A stretch of 64,000 nucleotides of DNA from Roseovarius sp. ZX-A-9 (lineage in GTDB: Bacteria > Pseudomonadota > Alphaproteobacteria > Rhodobacterales > Rhodobacteraceae), in assembly GCF_028369135.1 (NCBI RefSeq), contig NZ_JAPWHW010000008.1:62001-126000 (forward strand), written 5' to 3'. Each line of letters begins with the position of its first letter. Position 1 is the first letter of the stretch. Of this stretch, positions 54,400 to 62,861 are shown in pieces. A program made the translations under genes and the position numbers. Below the pieces are notes generated by a model. It ran no database searches. It was given only the letters and a program-made list of their open reading frames with translations, and had not been told where the DNA came from.

Positions 54400-54798
54400 T
54401 CACCCCGCCGCCTTGCCATCCACCGTTTCTGCCAACGCCTCGGCGCGGGCGGCAATCTCGGCCAGTGTGTCGGTGACCGCGGTGGGCACCACCGGCACTT
54501 CGATGCGCTCGGGCTCTGGCATGGGCGCGTTTCGCAGTTGCGCCAGCTCGGCCTCTTTCTCGGCCATCGCGTCTTCGGCCTCGCGCAGCTTGTCCTGCAT
54601 GCCTGCGGTCTTGTCCGCCAGCATCAGCCCGGCCATCAGCAACATCCGCGTCTCGGGGATACGGCCGACCTGAGCGGTCAGCACAGAGGCTTCATCGTCC
54701 AGCATCTTGGCCGCGGCCTGCAGGTAATGTTCCTCGCCCTCCTGGCAGGAAACCTGAAAAGTTCGGCCGCCGATCTCGATATCAACATCGGGCATCAT
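54400..54798 (-). CDS. zapA: Cell division protein ZapA
   Basis: 132 aa. ZapA cross-links FtsZ filaments in the Z-ring. VDIEIGGRTFQVSC and LQAAAKMLDDEA at the N-terminus, then a coiled coil (about 60-100), match the family. A strong AAGGAGG precedes a double ATG; the start overlaps the upstream gene by 4 bp. No 6S RNA or formyl-THF ligase is seen downstream, unlike some relatives. Confidence 0.93.
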   Translation of the reverse strand: MMPDVDIEIGGRTFQVSCQEGEEHYLQAAAKMLDDEASVLTAQVGRIPETRMLLMAGLMLADKTAGMQDKLREAEDAMAEKEAELAQLRNAPMPEPERIEVPVVPTAVTDTLAEIAARAEALAETVDGKAAG

Positions 54799-55355
54799 GT
54801 ATCCTCCTTAGCCATCGGCTCGCCGGTCGCTTCGCCATCGTCTTCCGGGGCCGCGTCCTGCCCCCCGGCGCGCACGAGCCTGTCCAGTTCGGCCAGTACC
54901 AAATCCACTTCGCTCCGGTCCGAGGCACGCGCGGCGCGCAGTCCCTCCAACTCGGCCATCATCGCCTTGTTGATCAGATGCGGCTCCACGACGCCGGTGG
55001 TATTGGCCTCTCGCAGCGCGGCATTGTTCTCGCGCAGCTGCTGGTTGGCATGGCGCAGCGCCTGCAGGTCGTTATCCAACCGGCGCAGCGCCTCGGTATG
55101 GGCAGCCTCAGCTTCGGCATCGGCGCGCGCGGCGTCCTTGCTGGCGGCCTCAGTCTCTTCCAGCCGCTGCTTCAGCGCCTTCACCCGTTCTTCAAGCTGC
55201 GCATTGGCCAGCTTTTCATCTTCCAACTCGCGGCGCAGTTTCTCGGCTTCGGTGCTGTCGGCCTTTCCGCCATCCGCGCTCAGCGCATCCAGCCCCTTCC
55301 CGATACGATCCAGGGCAGCCATGATACGGCCCTGCACGGCGTCTATGTCGCTCAT
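54795..55355 (-). CDS. Coiled-coil protein encoded with zapA
   Basis: 186 aa, almost all coiled coil (about 35-125, heptads of Leu, Ala and Glu), then an acidic Ala/Glu tail (DAAPEDDGEATGEP). It starts 14 residues from a helical N-terminus (MSDIDAVQGRIMAALDRI). GAGGAG abuts the ATG directly, unusually close. The 4-bp overlap with zapA suggests a division-related role, perhaps comparable to ZapB, but this is inference from position only. Confidence 0.72.
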   Translation of the reverse strand: MSDIDAVQGRIMAALDRIGKGLDALSADGGKADSTEAEKLRRELEDEKLANAQLEERVKALKQRLEETEAASKDAARADAEAEAAHTEALRRLDNDLQALRHANQQLRENNAALREANTTGVVEPHLINKAMMAELEGLRAARASDRSEVDLVLAELDRLVRAGGQDAAPEDDGEATGEPMAKEDT

Positions 55356-55551
55356 CTCCTCAAATCCTCACTTCATTTTCGGCACCGGCGAATCGCCTTT
55401 AAGGCCTCATTGCCGACAAGTCTAACCAAGGACAGAGAAAAATACTCCCCCCCGCGGGTCAACGCGCCCCGGGCGGCGATTCGCGCGCTTGATCTTTGGT
55501 CTTCAGGTGCTATTCAGCCCACAGATGTTGCCATTCAAAGGAAGCTGCCTC

Positions 55552-57567
55552 GTGGATATTGCCGCCCTGCGCACCACCCATCCCGATCACTGGTCCAAGG
55601 CGACCGCCATCCGCGCACTGACGCTGGATGCGGTGAACGCGGCCAATTCCGGCCACTCCGGCATGCCGATGGGCATGGCCGACGTGGCGACCGTCCTCTA
55701 TCAAAAGCACCTGAAGTTCGACGCCTCCGCGCCCAACTGGCCCGATCGCGACCGCTTCATCCTGTCGGCCGGCCACGGCTCCATGCTGCTCTATTCGCTG
55801 CTGCACCTCACGGGCTACGCGGACATGACGCTCGAGCAGATCAAGAATTTCCGCCAGTGGGGCGCCATCACCGCGGGCCATCCCGAATACGGCCATGCTC
55901 CGGGGATCGAAACCACCACCGGCCCGCTGGGTCAGGGTATCTCTAACGCCGTCGGCTTTGCCATGGCCGAGGAAATGCTGCGCGCGCGCTACGGCGCCAA
56001 CCTGATGGATCACCATACATATGTGATCGCCGGCGACGGCTGCCTGATGGAGGGTGTGAGCCAGGAGGCCATCACGCTGGCCGGGCGGCACAAGCTCGGC
56101 AAGCTGGTCGTGTTCTGGGACAACAACAACATCACCATCGACGGCACGGTCGAGCTGAGCGACCGCACCGACCAGGTGAAACGCTTCGAGGCTGCGGGCT
56201 GGGACGTGATCGAAATCGACGGGCACGACCCCGAAGCCATCGACGCCGCCATCACCCAGGCCAAGGCATCGCCCCTGCCCTCGATGATCGCCTGCAAGAC
56301 GCATATCGCCCTCGGCCATGCCGCGCAGGACACCTCGAAGGGCCACGGCGCACTGACCGACGACGCGCAGAACGCCGCCGCCAAGGCCGCCTATGGCTGG
56401 ACCACCGGCCCGTTCGAAGTGCCCGCCGAGATCAAATCGGCCTGGGAAGAGATCGGCAAACGTGGCGCGCCCGAGCGCGCGGCATGGGAGGCACGTCTGG
56501 CACAGGCCTCCGAACGCCGTCAGGCCGAATTCGCCCGCGTCTTTGCTCTTGATGTGCCGAAAACACTGTCGGCCCGCATCAAGGCACTGAAAAAGCAGAT
56601 CAGCGCCGAAGCACCCAAGGTCGCCACCCGCAAATCCAGCGAGATGGTGCTTGAAGTGGTCAACCCGATCATGCCCGAGACCGTTGGCGGCTCTGCCGAT
56701 CTGACCGGCTCGAACAACACCAAAACCGGCGATCAGGGTGTCTTTGACATCGACAACCGCAAGGGGCGTTACGTCTATTGGGGCATCCGCGAACATGGCA
56801 TGGCGGCTGCGATGAACGGCATGGTCCTGCATGGCGGCATCCGCCCCTATGGCGGCACCTTCATGTGCTTCACCGACTACGCCCGCCCTGCCATGCGTCT
56901 GGCGGCATTGATGAAGGTCCCGACGGTCTTCGTCATGACCCATGACAGCATCGGTCTGGGCGAAGACGGCCCGACTCACCAGCCGGTAGAGCATCTGGCA
57001 ATTTCGCGTGCGACGCCGAACACTTGGGTTTTCCGCCCCTGCGACACGGTGGAAACGGCAGAAGCATGGGAATTGGCGCTGACCAGCAAACAGACGCCTT
57101 CGGTTCTGTCGCTGACCCGTCAGGGCCTGCCGACCCTGCGGACCGAGCACAAGACAAAGAACATGACAGCCCAAGGCGCCTATGTTCTGGCGGAAGCCGA
57201 GGGCAAGCGTCGGGCCATCCTGATGGCCACCGGATCAGAGGTCGAAATCGCCATGAAGGCACGTGATCTGCTGCAGGCCGAAGGCATCGGCACACGCGTC
57301 GTATCCATGCCCTGCTGGGAGCTGTTCGAGGCCCAGGACGAGGCGGTACGCCGTCGCGTGCTGCCCGGTGGCCCCGTGCGCGTCGCTATCGAAGCCTCCG
57401 TGCGCCAAGGCTGGGACAAATGGCTCTGCGGTGAACGTGGCCGCGCGAACAAGGCCGATTTCGTCGGCATGGACAGCTTCGGCGCATCCGCACCAGCGGG
57501 CACGCTCTTTGAGAAATTCGGCATCACCGCAGAAGCGGCGGCCGAAAAGGTCAAGGCGCTGCTCTGA
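55552..57567 (+). CDS. tkt: Transketolase
   Basis: 671 aa. Thiamine diphosphate enzyme of the pentose phosphate pathway. It starts with GTG at 55552, with AAAGGA about 10 nt upstream; [16 protein letters not shown] is the usual start for the order. ThDP motif [13 protein letters not shown] to [10 protein letters not shown], then the transketolase signature [12 protein letters not shown] perfect 12-bp hairpin follows the stop. Part of central carbon metabolism together with the GAPDH gene 1.9 kb downstream. Confidence 0.96.
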   Translation: MDIAALRTTHPDHWSKATAIRALTLDAVNAANSGHSGMPMGMADVATVLYQKHLKFDASAPNWPDRDRFILSAGHGSMLLYSLLHLTGYADMTLEQIKNFRQWGAITAGHPEYGHAPGIETTTGPLGQGISNAVGFAMAEEMLRARYGANLMDHHTYVIAGDGCLMEGVSQEAITLAGRHKLGKLVVFWDNNNITIDGTVELSDRTDQVKRFEAAGWDVIEIDGHDPEAIDAAITQAKASPLPSMIACKTHIALGHAAQDTSKGHGALTDDAQNAAAKAAYGWTTGPFEVPAEIKSAWEEIGKRGAPERAAWEARLAQASERRQAEFARVFALDVPKTLSARIKALKKQISAEAPKVATRKSSEMVLEVVNPIMPETVGGSADLTGSNNTKTGDQGVFDIDNRKGRYVYWGIREHGMAAAMNGMVLHGGIRPYGGTFMCFTDYARPAMRLAALMKVPTVFVMTHDSIGLGEDGPTHQPVEHLAISRATPNTWVFRPCDTVETAEAWELALTSKQTPSVLSLTRQGLPTLRTEHKTKNMTAQGAYVLAEAEGKRRAILMATGSEVEIAMKARDLLQAEGIGTRVVSMPCWELFEAQDEAVRRRVLPGGPVRVAIEASVRQGWDKWLCGERGRANKADFVGMDSFGASAPAGTLFEKFGITAEAAAEKVKALL

Positions 57568-57575
57568 GCGAAATC

Positions 57576-57605
57576 CGGGAAGACCATTTTCGGATGGTCT
57601 TCCCG
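57576..57605 (+). terminator. Perfect 12-bp stem-loop after tkt
   Basis: CGGGAAGACCAT (57576-57587) and ATGGTCTTCCCG (57594-57605) pair perfectly around TTTCGG. No T-run follows, so it may act as an mRNA stabiliser as much as a terminator. Confidence 0.6.
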
Positions 57606-57722
57606 ATACTCTCGCCAAGCCCCTGAAAGACACCTGTAGCACAAATATCTCCACAGTTGACTTACGCCATCGGCGTGGTCACTGATAAGGCGTGTCTTTG
57701 TGTAAAACTCGGGGTATCCGGT

Positions 57723-58130
57723 ATGAGATATTCAATTAAATTTCCGCTCTCTGCATTGCTTGTCGCCGGTGTCGCCGCCTGCAGCACGCCGCGCGAGGAT
57801 TGCATCGCGGGTGCAACTGCGGATTACCGGGCGCTTCAGTCCTCGATTTCCGAGGCCCAGATGAACATCGCCCGCGGCTATGCGGTGCACAGGCAATCGG
57901 TGCCCTATACCGTCCCCGATACCTGCTATCGCACTGATCCCTACACCAATGACATGATCCCCTATTCCTGCCCGAAAACCGCGTATCGAACGCAGGAAAC
58001 GCCAGTGGCCATTGACGTGGCCCAGGAAAGAAAAAAGCTGTCCGGGTATCAGAAATTGCTGCCGAAATTCAAGGCGCAGGCGGAAGCGGGCACACGGCAA
58101 TGTATCGCCCAGTACCCGGACGAGACATAA
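57723..58130 (+). CDS. Small lipoprotein, unknown function
   Basis: 135 aa. Lipobox VAAC after MRYSIKFPLSALLVAGV. The mature part has four further cysteines (in EDC, DTC, YSC and RQC) and a Tyr/Pro-rich centre (SVPYTVPDTCYRTDPYTNDMIPY), consistent with a disulfide-bonded periplasmic protein. GGGG upstream of the ATG at 57723 supports this start over 57657. Family not recognised. Confidence 0.68.
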   Translation: MRYSIKFPLSALLVAGVAACSTPREDCIAGATADYRALQSSISEAQMNIARGYAVHRQSVPYTVPDTCYRTDPYTNDMIPYSCPKTAYRTQETPVAIDVAQERKKLSGYQKLLPKFKAQAEAGTRQCIAQYPDET

Positions 58131-58157
58131 GGCGCCAAGGAGCTCCGACCGCTTGTT

Positions 58158-58175
58158 CCGGGCGCGCGCGCCCGG
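58158..58175. terminator. 18-bp perfect palindrome between convergent genes
   Basis: CCGGGCGCGCGCGCCCGG at 58158-58175, 28 bases after the lipoprotein stop and 3 bases from the end of the convergent DUF808 gene; possible bidirectional terminator. Confidence 0.5.
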
Positions 58176-58178
58176 GTT

Positions 58179-59150
58179 TCAGACCACTGGGTTAAGCTTG
58201 CGCAACGCCTGCCACACAGGCGTTATCACCTTTGTCCCCACCGGGATCAGGATGGTCCCCAGCGCCAGCCCCAGCAGCCCGTCGATCCCGGCCACGATCA
58301 GCCACTCGGCAGAACTGGTGAATTGCCCGGCACCATGCGCCGCCGCTTCGGCCAGGTGGTGGATATAGGCATAGGGCTGCGGCCAACCCAGCTCTTTCAG
58401 ACCATGCACGATGATGCTGCCCCCGACCCAGAGCATCGCCGCCGTGCCGATGATCATCAGCAGCTTCAGAACCTGCGGCATCGCCGTCACGATCCCCCGC
58501 CCCAACCTGCGTACCAGCCGCACCCGCCCTTCGGCCGCCATCAGCAGCCCCAGGTCGTCCGCTTTCACGATCAGCGCCACCGCACCGTAAACCGCAACGG
58601 TGATCATCACCGCAACCAGTGCCAGCGTTGCGGCCTCCATCCAGAATCCAAGATCCGGAATGGCCGCCAGCGCGATGGTCATGATCTCGGCCGACAGGAT
58701 GAAGTCGGTCTTGATCGCCCCAGCCACCTTTTGCTCTTCCAGATGCGCCGGGTCCATCGGCGCGTGGCTACCATCCGGGCCGCCGTGATCATGCCCGAAC
58801 CCCAGCACATGCGCGATCTTCTCGGCCCCCTCGAAACATAAATACGCCCCGCCCAGCATCAGCAACGGCGCGATTCCCCCAGGCGCGAACGCGCTGAGCG
58901 CCAGCCCCACGGGCAGCAGGAACACCAACTTGTTGATGATCGAGCCACGCGCGATGCGCCAGACGATGGGCAGCTCGCGGCTCGGCTCGAACCCCTGAAC
59001 ATATTTCGGCGTCACCGCCGCATCGTCGATCACCGCCCCCGCCGCCTTGGCGCCAGCCTTGGTCGCCTGCGCCACAACATCATCGACAGAGGCCGCTGCG
59101 ACCTTGGCAATCGCCGCCACATCGTCCAGTAGCGCCAGTAATCCGCTCAT
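58179..59150 (-). CDS. DUF808 membrane protein (YedI-like)
   Basis: 323 aa. Several hydrophobic helices and the family patterns: SGLLALLDDVAAIAKVAAASVDDV at the N-terminus, VTPKYVQGFEPSRELPIVWRIARGSIINK, GGAYLCFEGAEK, and KTDFILSAEIMTIAL. Function unknown. GGGAG precedes the start. Divergent from the GAPDH gene. Confidence 0.9.
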   Translation of the reverse strand: MSGLLALLDDVAAIAKVAAASVDDVVAQATKAGAKAAGAVIDDAAVTPKYVQGFEPSRELPIVWRIARGSIINKLVFLLPVGLALSAFAPGGIAPLLMLGGAYLCFEGAEKIAHVLGFGHDHGGPDGSHAPMDPAHLEEQKVAGAIKTDFILSAEIMTIALAAIPDLGFWMEAATLALVAVMITVAVYGAVALIVKADDLGLLMAAEGRVRLVRRLGRGIVTAMPQVLKLLMIIGTAAMLWVGGSIIVHGLKELGWPQPYAYIHHLAEAAAHGAGQFTSSAEWLIVAGIDGLLGLALGTILIPVGTKVITPVWQALRKLNPVV

Positions 59151-59422
59151 GCTGACTCCCTCAAAGCCGTTTCAACGTCGCGGCGTTTCGCATCTGACCC
59201 CGTGCCAAGGATCAAACGCGGGAACGCTTTGGCCCGTTCCATAGACGTTACAGGCGATTGGCCTCCCGCCGCAATCAATCCGTTAGCGCAACCACCCAGA
59301 CCGGCACGCGCTTTCCCGCCACAGTTATCGCTACCACACTGAAACCTCGTGCTTTTTGGCTTTCGGTGCGGTGCCCGCAAGACTATATGCCGGTCAACAT
59401 CATCCGCGAGAGGAGAATTCAC

Positions 59423-60424
59423 ATGACCGTCAAAGTTGGCATCAACGGGTTTGGACGCATCGGCCGCGCCACCCTCGCGCATATCGCCCAGAGCGGACGC
59501 GACGATATCGAAGTGGTCAAGGTCAACGCCACCGGCCCGCTGGAAACCGCCGCGCATCTGATCAAGTACGACAGCGTGCATGGCCGTTTCGCCAACGAGA
59601 TCACGCTCGGCGACGGTACCATGGACCTGGGCCGCGGCCCGATGCAGATGTACTCGACCTATGATCTGGACGAGTTGGACTGGGACGGCGTCGATGTCCT
59701 GCTGGAATGCACCGGCAAGTTCAACGACGGCACGAAGGCCAACAAGCATCTGGAGCGCGGCGCGGGCAAGGTCCTGCTGTCAGCACCGGGCAAGAACGTC
59801 GATCGCACCGTGGTCATGGGCGTCAACCACGAAGACCTGCAAGCCGGCGAACGGATGATCTCGAACGGCTCCTGCACCACCAACTGCCTCGCCCCGCTGG
59901 CCAAAGTGCTGCACGAAGGCATCGGCATCGAGAGCGGCATCATGACCACGATCCACGCCTATACCGGCGACCAGCCGACGCTGGACCGCCGTCACAAGGA
60001 TCTCTACCGCGCCCGCGCCGCCGCCATGTCGATGATCCCCACCTCCACCGGGGCCGCCAAGGCGCTGGGTGAAGTGCTGCCCGCGCTCAAGGGCAAGCTG
60101 GACGGTTCGGCCATCCGCGTGCCCACCCCGAATGTTTCTGCCGTTGACCTGACCTTCATCGCGTCCCGCGACGTGACCGAGGCCGAAGTGAACGCGGTTG
60201 TCGAAGCGGCGGCCAATGGCGCGATGAAAGGCATCCTCGCCTATGACCCCGAGCCAAAAGTCAGCATCGACTTCAACCACACCGAGGAAAGCAGCATCTT
60301 CGCCCCGGCCCAGACCAAAGTGACCGGCGGGCGTCTGGTGCGGGTGCTGGCATGGTATGACAACGAATGGGGCTTTTCGTGCCGCATGGCGGACCTCGCC
60401 GCGCTGATGGGCCGTCTCGGCTGA
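59423..60424 (+). CDS. gap: Glyceraldehyde-3-phosphate dehydrogenase
   Basis: 333 aa. Type I GAPDH with GINGFGRIGR (6-15) and the catalytic SNGSCTTNC loop (Cys151). The residue after strand 2 that is normally Asp in NAD enzymes (IND) is here VNATGPLET, so the acidic NAD selector is missing, as in B. subtilis GapB, which uses NADP. It may be the gluconeogenic paralogue. AGGAG precedes the start at 59423. A 10-bp perfect hairpin follows. Confidence 0.96.
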   Translation: MTVKVGINGFGRIGRATLAHIAQSGRDDIEVVKVNATGPLETAAHLIKYDSVHGRFANEITLGDGTMDLGRGPMQMYSTYDLDELDWDGVDVLLECTGKFNDGTKANKHLERGAGKVLLSAPGKNVDRTVVMGVNHEDLQAGERMISNGSCTTNCLAPLAKVLHEGIGIESGIMTTIHAYTGDQPTLDRRHKDLYRARAAAMSMIPTSTGAAKALGEVLPALKGKLDGSAIRVPTPNVSAVDLTFIASRDVTEAEVNAVVEAAANGAMKGILAYDPEPKVSIDFNHTEESSIFAPAQTKVTGGRLVRVLAWYDNEWGFSCRMADLAALMGRLG

Positions 60425-60448
60425 ACCATCCTGCCCGATCTTGCACGA

Positions 60449-60482
60449 TGCGGCCCCGTCAGGCATACCCGGCGGGGCCGCA
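60449..60482 (+). terminator. Perfect 10-bp stem-loop after gap
   Basis: TGCGGCCCCG (60449-60458) pairs with CGGGGCCGCA (60473-60482). No long T-run; the next gene starts 20 bases later. Confidence 0.55.
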
Positions 60483-60502
60483 ATCGTTTCGGGATGACGC
60501 AG

Positions 60503-60646
60503 ATGACCAACAAGATCGCCATCGGCATCGGCCTTCTGATCGTGCTTGGGCTGTCGCTGGACTACGCTTTGCAGGATTGGAGCGGCACGGTTTTCCTGGG
60601 TCGGAAATTCGCAGATCTGATCGAATGGCTGGCCTTCTGGCGTTGA
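60503..60646 (+). CDS. 47-aa membrane protein
   Basis: MTNKIAIGIGLLIVLGLSLDYAL, one transmembrane helix, then the conserved-looking tail FADLIEWLAFWR. An ATG nine bases upstream (60494) is an alternative start. GGGATG lies before 60503. Comparable short proteins occur in related genomes as far as I recall. It ends 76 bases before the end of coaD on the opposite strand. Function unknown. Confidence 0.6.
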   Translation: MTNKIAIGIGLLIVLGLSLDYALQDWSGTVFLGRKFADLIEWLAFWR

Positions 60647-60722
60647 CCCGCGGCACCGTCACCACGGTTCCGGTCAAACACGGCCAGGCACATACCCTGC
60701 CACTGCCGCGCGATCACTCGCC

Positions 60723-61214
60723 TCAGCTGTATCTTTCCAACAGGGCCTCGTTGACGGGCGCGGTGACGAAATTGCGCACGTCGCCACCCAGCCTCGCGAT
60801 CTCCTTGACCAGTTTCGACGCGATCGCCTGATAATGCGCATCCGCCATCAGGAAAACCGTCTCGACCGATGCATCAAGCACACGGTTCATGCCGACCATC
60901 TGGTATTCATATTCGAAATCGGCAATGGCGCGCAGGCCGCGCACGATCACCTGCGCGTTCACGTCGCGGGCGCAATCGATCAGCAGATTGTCAAAGGGGT
61001 GCACGACGATCTCGGTGCCCGTCTCGCGGGCCAGCCGGTCAGCTTCCGCCTCGACCATGGCCACCCGCTCTTCGAGCGAAAACAGCGGCCCCTTGTCGCG
61101 GTTGATTGCCACCCCAATCACCAGCCGATCCACCAGCAGGCAAGCCCGGCGGATGATATCAATATGACCCAAAGTGATCGGGTCGAACGTGCCGGGATAA
61201 AGGCCAATGCGCAT
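60723..61214 (-). CDS. coaD: Phosphopantetheine adenylyltransferase
   Basis: 163 aa. Penultimate step of coenzyme A synthesis. Nucleotidyltransferase motif GTFDPITLGHIDI and the second motif RGLRAIADFEYEYQM are typical; the NFVTAPVNEALLE C-terminus is intact. Confidence 0.96.
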   Translation of the reverse strand: MRIGLYPGTFDPITLGHIDIIRRACLLVDRLVIGVAINRDKGPLFSLEERVAMVEAEADRLARETGTEIVVHPFDNLLIDCARDVNAQVIVRGLRAIADFEYEYQMVGMNRVLDASVETVFLMADAHYQAIASKLVKEIARLGGDVRNFVTAPVNEALLERYS

Positions 61215-61310
61215 GAGGGTTGCCGCCTATCGTGAAAACTTCTTGGTTTCGCGGTCAGAAAGCAGAAACTTCCGCCTCATTGCAAGGGTTTTATAGCCGC
61301 CTCAGCGCGC

Positions 61311-61745
61311 TCAATGCCCCATGATCATGCCTTGCAGCGCGTCCTTTTCCATCGAAAGTTCGGTAAGTTTCGCTGAAACCACGTCGCCGATGGTCACGAT
61401 TCCCACCAGCTTGCCATCTTCAACAACCGGCATGTGGCGGAAACGCCCGTCGGTCATCCGCGCCAGAATCGTGTCGGCGCTGTCATTTTTCGAGGCGCAG
61501 ACCGGATTGCGCGTCATCATGTCGTCGATCTTCTCGGACAGGCACCCGGCGCCGCGCACCGCGAGCGAGCGCACGATGTCGCGCTCCGACAGGATCCCGT
61601 TCACCTCGACCCCATCGCGCGAGACGATGAGACCACCGATGCGCCGTTCCGCCAGGATACGCGCCGCATCCGAGACAAGCGTGCCGGGTTTGATCGTGAC
61701 CACCGGGCTGTCGCCCTTGGCTTTCAGGATTTGTTGCACCAGCAT
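61311..61745 (-). CDS. CBS domain pair protein
   Basis: 144 aa, two CBS domains (about 10-65 and 75-135). GILSERDIVRSLAVRG and DDMMTRNPVCASKNDSADTIL, then RHMPVVEDGKLVGIVTIGDVV, are typical. CBS pairs bind adenosine nucleotides; the partner is unknown. AGGAGAAACAAA precedes the ATG at 61745, which rules out the upstream in-frame extension. Confidence 0.92.
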   Translation of the reverse strand: MLVQQILKAKGDSPVVTIKPGTLVSDAARILAERRIGGLIVSRDGVEVNGILSERDIVRSLAVRGAGCLSEKIDDMMTRNPVCASKNDSADTILARMTDGRFRHMPVVEDGKLVGIVTIGDVVSAKLTELSMEKDALQGMIMGH

Positions 61746-61862
61746 TTTGTTTCTCCTGCGGTTTTTCTCGCCATCAGTTTCAGCGTCCATGATCGGGGGA
61801 AACCTGTCAAGGTAATGCGCTACCCGGCCAACCAGAGGCGCGGGCACTCCGGCCCTCTTGAA

Positions 61863-62759
61863 TCAGGTCTGCCCTTCCAGCCGTGCCACCTCTTTCTTGA
61901 TGCCCACCGCCAGCGCCTCGGCAAAGCGGTTCATCCGCTCCAACCGCCGGTCATCGGCGTGCCGAACAAGGTAGAAACTGCGCGTCAGACTGATTTCATC
62001 CTTCAGCACCTTTTCCAACCCCCGGCTGAACGGAATTGCGAAATCATGCATGAACCCGATCCCCGCCGCCTGCCGGATCCAGTTGAACTGAACCGAAAAG
62101 GAATTGCTGGCCAGATGCACCTTGTCCAGCCCGGCCTCGCTCAGGTAATCCAGCTCCTTGTCAAAGATCATGTCCTGAATGTAGCCGATAAAGCGGTGGT
62201 GCCGCAGATCGTCACGGCTGTGGATCGGGGCGGCATTCCTGAGGTATTTCCGGGACGCCACGAGGTGCAGCTTGTAATCCGAGATTTTCTGCACGCTCAG
62301 CCGCCCCGCGGTAGGCGCACTGACGGTGATCGCCATGTCCGCCTCGCGTTTCGACAGGTTGATGACCCGCGGCAGCGCCACGATCTGCACTTCCAGGTCC
62401 GGGTTCTGCTCGACAATCCCGGAACAGACCTGCGGCAGCAGGAAATTGGCCGACCCGTCTGGCGCGCCCAGCCTGATCTGCCCGCTCAACTGGCGGCCCC
62501 GCTCGCCCACATCCTCGAAGGCCATCAGCATTTCCTGCTCGGCGCGCACCGCATGGCTCATCAGGCGCTGCCCGCCATTGGTCAATGCATAGCCCTGAGG
62601 TGACTTGGCAAACAGCGCCACCTTCAGCGTCTCCTCCAGCCGCGCGATGCGCCGTCCGACAGTGGCCGGATCGACCTTCAGAACCCGGCCCGCAGCCGAC
62701 AGGCTCTCATTCCTGGCGACAGCCAGGAAAACTTTCAGATCGTCCCATTGTGCGTCCAT
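61863..62759 (-). CDS. LysR-family transcriptional regulator
   Basis: 298 aa. Helix-turn-helix at 1-60 (LKVFLAVARNESLSAAGRVLKVDPATVGRRIARLEETL), then the substrate-binding region. The start at 62759 has GGGGGCAAAG just before it; the long in-frame extension into the mmsA gene on the other strand is not coding. It is divergent from mmsA across 102 bases with a palindrome, so it probably regulates mmsA in response to valine-degradation metabolites. Confidence 0.93.
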   Translation of the reverse strand: MDAQWDDLKVFLAVARNESLSAAGRVLKVDPATVGRRIARLEETLKVALFAKSPQGYALTNGGQRLMSHAVRAEQEMLMAFEDVGERGRQLSGQIRLGAPDGSANFLLPQVCSGIVEQNPDLEVQIVALPRVINLSKREADMAITVSAPTAGRLSVQKISDYKLHLVASRKYLRNAAPIHSRDDLRHHRFIGYIQDMIFDKELDYLSEAGLDKVHLASNSFSVQFNWIRQAAGIGFMHDFAIPFSRGLEKVLKDEISLTRSFYLVRHADDRRLERMNRFAEALAVGIKKEVARLEGQT

Positions 62760-62769
62760 CTTTGCCCCC

Positions 62770-62785
62770 TTTGCATTTATGCAAA
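62770..62785. promoter_or_regulatory. Inverted repeat in the LysR/mmsA intergenic region
   Basis: TTTGCAT-TT-ATGCAAA, a perfect 7-bp inverted repeat, 10 bases upstream of the LysR start and 76 bases upstream of mmsA. It contains T and A spacing of the LysR type and is a candidate binding site for the adjacent regulator. Confidence 0.5.
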
Positions 62786-62861
62786 TCCCCTTTGATAGAT
62801 TGTCCCTTTCGTGCGGAAATTTGCAAGAGTAGGTTGCGCACAAACATGAACGGAGGATCAC

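Noticed and set aside
55510..57174. 554-codon minus-strand open frame across tkt
   Set aside because: Antisense shadow of transketolase.
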